NCBI GenBank assembly: GCA_027001345.1
Contig: JALTMS010000022.1
Location: 1-8,478, forward strand
DNA: 8,478 nt
DNA from: Acidobacteriota bacterium
Lineage (GTDB): Bacteria > Acidobacteriota > Polarisedimenticolia > J045
Reading direction: 5' to 3'
A model generated the notes under the pieces. The model saw nothing but the letters and a program-made list of their open reading frames with translations. It made no database searches and was not told the origin of the DNA. Positions 1 through 5,672 of this stretch are shown one piece after another (position 1 is the stretch's first letter; every line of letters starts with the position of its first letter). Made by a program: the position numbers and the translations under genes.

Positions 1-66
1 CCCCGTGCGCTACTCGACCCGGCCCTGTTCGAGGCTGGGACCGGAGAACCCGCCGTGGGCTCCTGA
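1..66 (+). CDS. Possible 3' end of a converging gene, about 21 codons visible
   Basis: The plus-strand frame starting at base 1 is open for 21 codons to TGA at 64-66. It reads as an ordinary alanine- and leucine-containing C-terminus (RALLDPALFEAGTGEPAVGS) with mostly G or C in third positions. A GC hairpin follows 7 bases later, consistent with a gene end. The fragment is too short to recognise, and no alternative frame in these 66 bases looks clearly better. The complementary strand is also partly open here. If real, it would converge on the dcw operon. Confidence 0.3.
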   Translation, partial: PRALLDPALFEAGTGEPAVGS

Positions 67-72
67 GGCCGG

Positions 73-94
73 GCGGCGGGCATCCCACCGCCGC
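73..94. terminator. GC-rich hairpin after the possible plus-strand 3' end
   Basis: GCGGCGG (73-79) and CCGCCGC (88-94) are perfectly complementary around an 8-base loop. The stem begins 7 bases after a plus-strand TGA at 64-66. There is no T-run on the plus strand; the following run is seven A at 103-109. The strand is left undetermined; it may end a rightward transcript without a U-tract. Confidence 0.35.
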
Positions 95-112
95 AGGGAT
101 GGAAAAAAAGCA

Positions 113-163
113 GGGGGGAAGGAGGGAAGAGCCGGGGGAAGTGGGGATGTGTCCGGGGAAGGG
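113..163 (+). repeat. G-rich purine tract with 20-base periodic GGGGAAG
   Basis: G-runs of 6, 3, 5, 4, 4 and 3 occur at 113-118, 124-126, 134-138, 143-146, 155-158 and 161-163. The first four, with loops of 5, 7 and 4 bases, satisfy the usual G-quadruplex pattern. GGGGAAG starts at 115, 135 and 155, exactly 20 bases apart; the first two 20-base units share about 14 positions. On the operon transcript the same stretch is C-rich and G-poor, the composition favoured by Rho-loading sites. Confidence 0.45.
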
Positions 164-169
164 ACACAT
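147..169. repeat. 8-bp hairpin in the intergenic region
   Basis: ATGTGTCC (147-154) and GGACACAT (162-169) are perfect inverted repeats with a 7-base loop GGGGAAG. Neither strand shows a T-run directly after it, but on the minus strand it is followed by a C-rich, G-poor stretch and then a run of seven T (109-103). It may belong to the termination zone of the operon. Confidence 0.45.
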
Positions 170-170
170 G

Positions 171-187
171 GGCGCGCGACGCGCGCC
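171..187. repeat. GC-only palindrome
   Basis: GGCGCGCG (171-178) and CGCGCGCC (180-187) are symmetric about A179. As RNA, a 6-bp stem with a 5-base loop is the realistic fold; as DNA it is a symmetric site. It lies one base after the hairpin at 147-169. Function is unknown. Confidence 0.4.
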
Positions 188-254
188 TCCAAGTGGCGGG
201 AAAGTGCACGAGACAGCGGCTCCACCGGGAACTCCTTCCCCCCTTTCTTACACG

Positions 255-286
255 CCGAACCCCGGGGCCGATGGCCCATGGTTCGG
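255..286 (-). terminator. Stem-loop immediately after the operon's last stop codon
   Basis: Outer arms 255-261 (CCGAACC) and 280-286 (GGTTCGG) pair over 7 bp. After a small internal loop, inner arms 265-269 and 273-277 (GGGCC/GGCCC) pair over 5 bp around a 3-base loop. The stem begins at the base right after the response regulator TAG (289-287). No U-tract follows on the minus strand, so it is not a classical intrinsic terminator. It could be a U-less terminator, or a 3' stabilising hairpin upstream of Rho-dependent release in the C-rich stretch at 146-111. Confidence 0.5.
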
Positions 287-1327
287 CTAGTGGGCCTCGG
301 CCTGCCGGGGGGAAGTCGGCAGGCCGGGCCGTTTCTTCGAAGACTCTGTGACAGGTCCCTGCGCCGTGCCGGCCGCAGGTGCGCTGATGACCACGCCCTT
401 GCCCGCTCGCTTGGCGCGGTAGAGGGCCTGATCGGCGGCAATGAACAATTCATCGGCCGAAGCGATCTCGGCGCATTCGGGCCAGGCCGCCACGCCGCAA
501 CTCAGACCGACGCCGGCAAGCTTGCCGCCCGCCAGCCGCAGCGGGGTCGCGCCGATTCTCTCGCTCAGTCGCTGAGCCAGGTGCTCGGCGCTGTCCAGGT
601 CGGTGTGGGGTAGGAGGAAGGCGAACTCGTCACCACCGACGCGGCAGACGATATCCGTCGAGCGGGCTTCGGCGACCAGCCGTCCAGCGACCTGGGAGAG
701 CAGTCGGTCGCCGGTGTGGTGTCCGTGGTCGTCGTTGACCGCCTTGAAGCCATCGAGATCGACGATGATCAGGGCGAGGGAAGTCTGGTAGCGCTCGGCC
801 CGGAGGAACTCTTCCGCCAGCCGTGTGCGGAAGTGTCTGGCATTGGCCACGCCGGTCAGTTCATCGGTGATCGCCAGCTCTTCGAGGCGCTCGTTGGCCA
901 GCCGCAACTCGATGTTTGCTCGTTCGAGCTTCTCGAGCGTTTCGCGTCTCGAGAGTTGGGAGCGCAAACGGGCGAGGACTTCCCGCAGGTCATAGGGCTT
1001 GAGCACGTAATCGTCGGCACCGGCTTCGAAGGCGGCGACCTTGGATGTCTGATCTCGGCGGGCGGAGACGACCATCACGGGGACGGCGGCCAGGCGGGGT
1101 TCGGCGCGCAGTCGCCGGAGGATCTCGATTCCGCCCGCGTCGGGCAGCACCATGTCGAGCACGATCAGGTCCGGTGTCTGGGCCACAGCGCGCTCGAGAC
1201 CGGTCGCGCCGTCCATCGCCTCGTCGATCTGCACCCCGGCATCAAGGCACAACGAGCGCATCAGCGACAGGGCATCGGGATCATCGTCGATGATCAGAAT
1301 CCTGCGCGCATGGCGTCCGAGGGCCAT
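287..1327 (-). CDS. Response regulator with GGDEF diguanylate cyclase domain (PleD-like)
   Basis: The predicted role is phosphorylation-controlled synthesis of cyclic di-GMP in the cytoplasm. The 346-residue protein has a CheY-like receiver (about 9-125) with acidic residues in DDDPD (14-18), phosphoacceptor Asp58 in LIVLDMVLPDAGG, Ser88, and Lys110 in VLKPYD. A charged helical linker (about 128-152) is likely a coiled coil that couples receiver to output. The GGDEF domain (about 153-315) has DELTGVANAR (155-164), metal-binding Asp190 in IIVDLDGFKAVND, the intact GGDEF motif (231-235) and ALYRAKRAGK (301-310). RxxD at 222-225, five residues before GGDEF, matches the product-inhibition I-site. 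A disordered Pro/basic tail of about 30 residues ends the protein. ATG at 1327 lies 3 bases after the ftsZ stop; its AGGA (1338-1335) is inside the last ftsZ codons, implying coupling. No histidine kinase is in the window. Confidence 0.93.
   Translation of the reverse strand: MALGRHARRILIIDDDPDALSLMRSLCLDAGVQIDEAMDGATGLERAVAQTPDLIVLDMVLPDAGGIEILRRLRAEPRLAAVPVMVVSARRDQTSKVAAFEAGADDYVLKPYDLREVLARLRSQLSRRETLEKLERANIELRLANERLEELAITDELTGVANARHFRTRLAEEFLRAERYQTSLALIIVDLDGFKAVNDDHGHHTGDRLLSQVAGRLVAEARSTDIVCRVGGDEFAFLLPHTDLDSAEHLAQRLSERIGATPLRLAGGKLAGVGLSCGVAAWPECAEIASADELFIAADQALYRAKRAGKGVVISAPAAGTAQGPVTESSKKRPGLPTSPRQAEAH
298..326. repeat. 9-bp inverted repeat inside the 3' end of the response regulator gene
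   Basis: Arms 298-306 (CGGCCTGCC) and 318-326 (GGCAGGCCG) are perfectly complementary around an 11-base loop that contains six G on the plus strand. In the operon transcript it forms just before the stop codon, 11 bases upstream of the hairpin at 255-286. The two could act together in termination or protection of the mRNA 3' end. Confidence 0.5.
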
Positions 1328-1330
1328 GGT

Positions 1331-2641
1331 TCAGTCCTGCATGCGGCGCAGAAAGGCGGGGATCTCGAAATCGTGGCGGTCCGCCCGGTTCAGGTTGGCC
1401 ATCGCGCCGTCCTCGAGTCCTGGCAGGTTTTCGAGGTCGAGGCCCTTCTGTACCGGCAGGACCACCGGAGATTCCACTTCGCTGGGTGCGGAGCCCTGTC
1501 GCGGCTCGCTCTCTTCGAGCATTTCCACCGGCATCCGTGTCCGGTTGACGGTCGGCTGCTGTGCCGCCACCTGCTGCCCGGCGGCGGCAGATTCGAAGCC
1601 GGTGGCGATCACCGTCACCTTGACCTTGCCGTTCATTTCCGGGTGAGTGACATAGCCGAAGAGGATCGTCGCATCGGGATCGGCAGCGTCATGGATGATC
1701 GACGCGGCATCGTTGACCTCGTGCAGTGTGAGGTCCTCGCCGCCGGTGACGTTGAAGATCACCCCGCGGGCGCCCTGAATCGAGGCGTCCTCGAGCAGTG
1801 GCGACGAGACCGCCTGCTGCGCCGCCTCCACCGCCCGGTTCTCGCCCTCGGCGATACCCGTACCCATCAAGGCCATGCCCATGCCCTTCATCACGGTGCG
1901 CACGTCGGCGAAGTCGCGGTTGATATCACCGGTCGTGAGGATCAGGTCGGAGATGCCCTGCACCGCCTGCCGCAGCACGTCATCGGCCAGATTGAAGGCC
2001 TGGGGAACGGAGGTGTTGCGATCGACGGTGTGCAGCAGCTTGTCGTTGGGAATACAGATCACCGTATCGACGCTCTTGCGCAGCTCGGCCACGCCGGCTT
2101 CCGCCTGCTCGCGCCGTCGGCGACCCTCGAAGGAGAAGGGTTTGGTCACCACTGCCACCACCAGCGCGTCGAGTTCCGCGGCCAGCGAGGAGATCACCGG
2201 ACTGGCGCCAGTGCCGGTGCCGCCTCCGAGTCCGGTCGTGATGAATACCATGTCGGCCCCGCTCATCGCTTCCATCAGACGTTCGGTATCTTCGAGGGCC
2301 GACTCTCGGCCGACCTCCGGGCGCGCCCCCGAACCCAGTCCACGGGTCAGCCGCCGGCCGATCTGAATCTTTACCGGAGCCCGACTGACGGCCAGTGCCT
2401 GGCAGTCGGTATTGACGGCGATGAAATCGACACCCTCGACACCGGCGGCCATCATCCGATTGATGGCGTTGCCGCCCCCGCCGCCGACGCCCACGACCTT
2501 GATCACCGCCCCCGGTGGGGGTGCATCGATCTTCTCGCTCGCTTCGCTCGCCGCCGTGCCGTCCAGTTGATCGACCGCCGGCGCCGTATCTTCGAGATCT
2601 TCCAGCGTGAAGTGCAGTCCCGCCGCCTCGCTCTTGCTCAT
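1331..2641 (-). CDS. ftsZ: FtsZ, tubulin-like cell division GTPase, with N-terminal extension
   Basis: FtsZ polymerises with GTP into the cytokinetic Z-ring. The 436-residue product starts its core at IKVVGVGGGGGNAINRM (47-63). The tubulin signature GGGTGTG is at 139-145. NLADDVLRQAVQGISDLI (217-234) and the synergy loop NRDFADV (241-247), with catalytic Asp243 and Asp246, are present. A variable linker (about 350-423) leads to the conserved C-terminal peptide DFEIPAFLRRMQD (424-436), which binds FtsA and other partners. About 46 acidic residues precede the core, where many orthologues have 10-15; no better in-frame start is apparent. The ATG at 2641 has GGGAG (2653-2649) 7 bases upstream, a weaker site than those of the upstream genes. 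The upstream gap of 52 bases to ftsA contains a hairpin, and the next gene begins 3 bases after the stop. Confidence 0.98.
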   Translation of the reverse strand: MSKSEAAGLHFTLEDLEDTAPAVDQLDGTAASEASEKIDAPPPGAVIKVVGVGGGGGNAINRMMAAGVEGVDFIAVNTDCQALAVSRAPVKIQIGRRLTRGLGSGARPEVGRESALEDTERLMEAMSGADMVFITTGLGGGTGTGASPVISSLAAELDALVVAVVTKPFSFEGRRRREQAEAGVAELRKSVDTVICIPNDKLLHTVDRNTSVPQAFNLADDVLRQAVQGISDLILTTGDINRDFADVRTVMKGMGMALMGTGIAEGENRAVEAAQQAVSSPLLEDASIQGARGVIFNVTGGEDLTLHEVNDAASIIHDAADPDATILFGYVTHPEMNGKVKVTVIATGFESAAAGQQVAAQQPTVNRTRMPVEMLEESEPRQGSAPSEVESPVVLPVQKGLDLENLPGLEDGAMANLNRADRHDFEIPAFLRRMQD

Positions 2642-2660
2642 CAGTCCGCTCCCACTTCCT

Positions 2661-2678
2661 GCCAGGGACGACCCTGGC
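2661..2678. repeat. Inverted repeat in the ftsA-ftsZ spacer
   Basis: Arms 2661-2667 (GCCAGGG) and 2672-2678 (CCCTGGC) are perfectly complementary around a 4-base loop. In the ftsZ-bearing RNA this would be a 7-bp hairpin ending 19 bases before the ftsZ ATG. No U-run follows, so a simple intrinsic terminator is unlikely. A 5-bp hairpin (2676-2680 with 2687-2691) shares bases 2676-2678, so the two cannot form together. The spacer (2642-2693) is the only intergenic gap above 4 bases inside the operon. Function is inferred only: modulation of ftsZ translation, RNA processing or attenuation are possible. Confidence 0.5.
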
Positions 2679-2693
2679 TGCTCCTCCAGCCCA

Positions 2694-3947
2694 TCAGAAC
2701 ATCTCCCCGAACCATCCCAGACTGCGTTGCATCAACTCCAGCGGCCGCTTCAGCAGGCCCTGTGAAGAGTGGCCGGCCAATTCCCGGGCCCGCTCGCGTC
2801 GGCCTCGGCGGATCTCCCAGGCCGCCAGACCCACCGGTACCGCCATCCCCGGCGAGCGGATCTCCTCCACCAGTCCGCCCACTTCCCGCGGTAGACCGAC
2901 CCTGACCGGCAGACCGAGCACTTCCTCGGCGACTTCCGGCAGACCGGCCAGGTTGGCGCTGCCACCGACGAGCACCGCACCGGCCGGGGCTCTGCGCCGC
3001 AAAGCGGCGTTGTCGATGCACTCGCGCACCAGCTCGAAGATCTCCTGTACCCGGGGCTCGACGATGCGCGTGAGCAGTTCGGCGGCCACCAGCCGCGGCG
3101 GGCCGCCACCCACCGGCGCGACTTCGATCACCATGTCCTCGTCGCCGCCCGGTACAGCTCGCGCGTGCAGTCGCTTGACGTTCTCCGCCTCGGGGACCGG
3201 CGTCCGCAGGCCGATCGAGATGTCATTGGTGATCAGGTCGCCGGCCACCGGCACCGAGGCGGTGAACCACAGGGCGCCTTTTTCGAACAGCGCCACGTCC
3301 GTCGTGCCGCCACCGCAGTCGATGAGGAATACGCCCTGCTCGCGCTCTTCCGGGCTGAGCACCGCCTCGGCCGAGGCCAGTTGCGGATAGACCAGGGAGA
3401 CGACTTCGATGCCCGCATGGTTGAGGGCGCTGACCACGTGTTGGGCAGCCTGCTGGGGGACCGTGACCAGGTGGGCGCTGGCTTCGAGTCGCGCGCCGGT
3501 CATGCCCACCGGATCCTGGATCTCATCCTGGCCGTCGAGGGTGTACTCCTGCGGCAGAGCGTGGAGGATCGACTGGCCATCGGGGATCTGCACCGCCCGA
3601 ACGGTCTCCAGGACTCGCTGGAGATCCTTGCGCGAAACGACCTTCTCCCGGTTCTGGATCGTCACCACCCCTCGGGAGGAGAAGGATCTGGCCTGGGCTG
3701 CCGGCACGCTGACCAGAGCGGCTTCAACGCTGCGTGTGGCCATCGATTCCGCCTGTTCGACGGAGGTCTTGATCGAATGGACCAGCGCCTCGAGGTTGAC
3801 GATCACGCCGCGGCGAATGCCTTCCGTTCGGGATGCGCCGATACCCACCACTTCCAGACTTTCCGGAGACGTGAGCTGGGCGATCACGCAACTGCAGCGG
3901 GTCGTGCCGAGATCGATGCAGGTGATCGTATCCGGGGTTCTTGCCAT
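2694..3947 (-). CDS. ftsA: FtsA, actin-like Z-ring membrane anchor
   Basis: FtsA is an actin-family ATPase that polymerises under the membrane and tethers FtsZ to it. The 417 residues match the usual length of about 420. The actin-fold phosphate-1 motif is IDLGTTRCSC (11-20), the FtsA-specific 1C subdomain spans roughly 84-160, phosphate-2 is LIDCGGGTTDVALF (208-221), and the adenosine motif is AVLVGGSANLAGL (324-336). The last 21 residues, with SLGWFGEMF at the end, look like the amphipathic membrane-targeting helix, joined by a short basic linker (about 378-400). The ATG at 3947 lies 4 bases after the ftsQ stop. The adjacent ftsZ product ends in the conserved peptide that FtsA binds, so both halves of the interaction are encoded here. 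Pilus protein PilM is a related alternative but is excluded by context and tail. Confidence 0.97.
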   Translation of the reverse strand: MARTPDTITCIDLGTTRCSCVIAQLTSPESLEVVGIGASRTEGIRRGVIVNLEALVHSIKTSVEQAESMATRSVEAALVSVPAAQARSFSSRGVVTIQNREKVVSRKDLQRVLETVRAVQIPDGQSILHALPQEYTLDGQDEIQDPVGMTGARLEASAHLVTVPQQAAQHVVSALNHAGIEVVSLVYPQLASAEAVLSPEEREQGVFLIDCGGGTTDVALFEKGALWFTASVPVAGDLITNDISIGLRTPVPEAENVKRLHARAVPGGDEDMVIEVAPVGGGPPRLVAAELLTRIVEPRVQEIFELVRECIDNAALRRRAPAGAVLVGGSANLAGLPEVAEEVLGLPVRVGLPREVGGLVEEIRSPGMAVPVGLAAWEIRRGRRERARELAGHSSQGLLKRPLELMQRSLGWFGEMF

Positions 3948-3951
3948 GGGC

Positions 3952-4758
3952 CTACCTCCGCGGCTCGGGTTGCTCGGCCGGGACCAGGGTCAGACGGCGG
4001 GGGAAGCGGAGATCGACGCTCCGGCCTGCGGCGATGCGAGCCACTTCCCTCTTCCAGGTAAAAAGCTTTTCCAGGTTGGTTTCCGGGTGCTGCCGATCGA
4101 GCCACAGCACCAGGGAGCCATCGCCCGGCTTGAGTACGATGCGGTCCTTCGGGGAGAGATCGATGATCGTTCCGATGGGAGCCCGTCTGCCGGTGACCCG
4201 GACCAGGGCGGCCAGGGCCCGCAGGGCGGGCTGGTCTTCGTCAGTCAGGCGACGGGCATCCGACGCTGTGCGCAGTCCACGGAAGCGGGGCAGTTCGTCG
4301 TCGCCCGGCAGGGCGGCTCCGGGAGGAAAGAGATAGCCCTCGGCGTCGATCAGGCGCCATGGACCGTCGTCCGGGCGGCAGCGTGCCACCGCCCGCCGTT
4401 CCTCGACGCCCAGGTCGAGCAGGTCGGGGAAGTGCCGGGCGACCACCGCCCGACGCACCGTGGGCAGCGTCTCGATTTCACTGCGTACCGCTTCGATGTC
4501 GATCAGTAGCAGGGGCCGTCCGATCTGCTCGCCGGCCAGGTCGCGCAGCCGGCCGGCTTCGAGTCGTTGGCAACCGATGACCCGGATTTCGTGGCAGCGC
4601 AGGGTGGAGGAGAGCACGATCGCCCGCCCGCCGAGCAGCAAGAGTGCCACGGTCAGCAGACCGGCCGCGCCGAGCAGGATGGGGAGCAGTCTCGGTGGCC
4701 GGCGCCGCCGGGCGTCGGGTTTGCGCTGCTTGCGGACCCTGCGCAGGGAGTCATTCAT
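3952..4758 (-). CDS. ftsQ: FtsQ/DivIB-type cell division protein
   Basis: FtsQ is a bitopic inner-membrane protein that joins early and late divisome proteins and recruits FtsB/FtsL. The 268-residue product has a very basic cytoplasmic tail (1-24) and one membrane helix (about 25-49). A periplasmic POTRA domain follows (about 55-121), with IRVIGCQRL and PTVRRAVVARHFPD leading to VEERRAVA. The FtsQ beta domain ends in SVDLRFPRRLTLVP (247-260). The frame stays open far upstream of the true start. ATG at 4758 is chosen because it overlaps the murB stop as ATGA, has GGAGG (4771-4767) 8 bases upstream, and gives the family's usual length and topology. Cys55, Cys63 and Cys127 fall in the predicted periplasmic part; a disulfide is possible but unproven. 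Its stop codon shares a base with the ftsA ribosome binding site. Confidence 0.92.
   Translation of the reverse strand: MNDSLRRVRKQRKPDARRRRPPRLLPILLGAAGLLTVALLLLGGRAIVLSSTLRCHEIRVIGCQRLEAGRLRDLAGEQIGRPLLLIDIEAVRSEIETLPTVRRAVVARHFPDLLDLGVEERRAVARCRPDDGPWRLIDAEGYLFPPGAALPGDDELPRFRGLRTASDARRLTDEDQPALRALAALVRVTGRRAPIGTIIDLSPKDRIVLKPGDGSLVLWLDRQHPETNLEKLFTWKREVARIAAGRSVDLRFPRRLTLVPAEQPEPRR
3954..3959 (-). promoter_or_regulatory. Strong Shine-Dalgarno of ftsA overlapping the ftsQ stop codon
   Basis: On the minus strand GGAGGT ends in the T of the ftsQ TAG stop (3954-3952), and the GGAGG core lies 7 bases before the ftsA ATG at 3947. A ribosome finishing ftsQ would cover this site, so ftsQ and ftsA are probably translationally coupled. 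It also fixes the ftsA start. Confidence 0.75.
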
Positions 4759-5672
4759 CGCCGCTCCCTCCAGATCTCGACTTCCATCCGCGGGGCGCGG
4801 CCCGTTGCCCGGATCAGCTCCTCGCGCAAGCGATCGATCACGGCCAGCACGTCCGCGGCGCGGGCCTCGCCGCGGTTGATGATGAAATTGCCGTGGACAC
4901 TCGAGACCTCGGCGCCACCTACCCGGAGGCCCTTGAGACCGAGTTCGTCGACCAGGGCGCCGACGCTCTGGTCGGGATAGTTGGCGAACACGCAGCCCGC
5001 CGAGCGCTCGGTCAGCGGCTGGGTGGCCTGGCGGCGTCGCCGGAAGGAGAGCATCCGGCGGCGAATCGCTTCCGGCTCGTCCTCGGGCAGGCGCAGGATG
5101 GCGCCGACGACGAAGCGACCCTCGCGGCCGATGAAGCTCTCGCGGTAGGCGAAATCGCCTGCCGCGACTCGGCGTTCTTCGATCCGGCCGTCGCCGGCAG
5201 CCAGCAGTACCGTTTCGGTGATCTCGGCGAAGCAGGACTCGTTGGCGCCCGCGTTCATGCGTAGCGCGCCGCCGAGCTGGGCCGGGATGCCCTCGGCGAA
5301 TTCCACGCCCCGTCGTCCGTGGCGGCATGCCCAGCGTGCCAGACCCGGGATCGCCTGGCCGGCGGCGCAGCGGAATCGCTCGCCGCCGACGGCTTCGGGT
5401 GGGAGATTCATCGCGGCGGTGCAGATCACCGCGCCGCGGACGCCCGCATCGGGAGCGACGATGTTGCTGCCCCCGCCGATCACTCGCGGGTCGCTTCCCT
5501 GCTCGCGCAGCACGCCATGAAGCGCGGCGGCCTGCTCGGGAGTTGCGGGAAAGAAGACCCACTCCGCCGGTCCACCGACTCTCAGGGTGGTCAGCCGGGC
5601 GAGGGGATACTCGGCTTCGAGCCGGACGCCCAGGTCGGCGGCCATCTGTCGGGGATCGAGGGCGGTCATCAT
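4755..5672 (-). CDS. murB: MurB, UDP-N-acetylenolpyruvoylglucosamine reductase (type II-like), catalytic Ser replaced by Cys
   Basis: MurB is the cytoplasmic FAD- and NADPH-dependent reductase that makes UDP-MurNAc from the enolpyruvyl intermediate. At 305 residues it is the length of the short, type II enzymes. The FAD domain shows TTLRVGGPA (28-36), GGGSN (66-70) and GIPAQLGGALRMNAGA (128-143). YRES (176-179) carries the conserved active-site Arg. The C-terminal domain has SAGCVF (224-229) and HGNFIIN (260-266), and ends near MEVEIW, where the catalytic Glu is expected. The family normally reads SAGS-x-F with serine as the proton donor. Here that position is Cys227, encoded by TGC, one base from AGC. 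The ATG at 5672 has GGAGG (5684-5680) 7 bases upstream and is followed at once by a second ATG. The overlaps with murC and ftsQ are both 4 bases. Whether Cys227 is fully functional cannot be told from sequence. Confidence 0.95.
   Translation of the reverse strand: MMTALDPRQMAADLGVRLEAEYPLARLTTLRVGGPAEWVFFPATPEQAAALHGVLREQGSDPRVIGGGSNIVAPDAGVRGAVICTAAMNLPPEAVGGERFRCAAGQAIPGLARWACRHGRRGVEFAEGIPAQLGGALRMNAGANESCFAEITETVLLAAGDGRIEERRVAAGDFAYRESFIGREGRFVVGAILRLPEDEPEAIRRRMLSFRRRRQATQPLTERSAGCVFANYPDQSVGALVDELGLKGLRVGGAEVSSVHGNFIINRGEARAADVLAVIDRLREELIRATGRAPRMEVEIWRERR

Larger units (their letters stand above)
67..286. other. Intergenic region without a convincing gene
   Basis: These 220 bases lie between a possible converging gene and the response regulator stop. 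Short open frames exist on both strands but have no good ribosome binding site and low-complexity, Gly/Arg/Pro-rich products. No tRNA-like or rRNA-like fold was recognised. The content is mainly inverted repeats and a purine tract, described separately, and fits a termination zone. Confidence 0.5.

Noticed and set aside
17..50. T-arm-like GTTCGAGGC suggesting a tRNA end
   Set aside because: The flanking bases do not pair as a 5-bp T-stem, and no acceptor, D or anticodon arm could be built on either strand.
101..125. Run of seven T on the minus strand as the U-tract of an intrinsic terminator
   Set aside because: No inverted repeat lies directly upstream on that strand; bases 146-111 are pyrimidine-rich and cannot form a stem before the T-run.
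99..290. 63-codon plus-strand frame in the intergenic region
   Set aside because: No usable ribosome binding site, a low-complexity product, and it runs over the hairpins and the purine tract.
10..453. 147-codon minus-strand frame across the operon end
   Set aside because: It overlaps the certain GGDEF gene in another frame and then crosses the structured intergenic DNA; the product is Arg/Pro/Ser-rich without motifs.
716..2905. 729-codon open frame on the plus strand
   Set aside because: It is antisense to ftsZ, the 5' part of the response regulator and the 3' end of ftsA, whose identities are certain. Its His/Asp/Gly-rich product is typical of an antisense frame in GC-rich DNA.
4759..5562. 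Upstream extension of the ftsQ reading frame
   Set aside because: The frame stays open through murB, but the extension is Arg-rich and out of frame with a real gene. The start at 4758, with its ATGA overlap and GGAGG site, gives a normal FtsQ.
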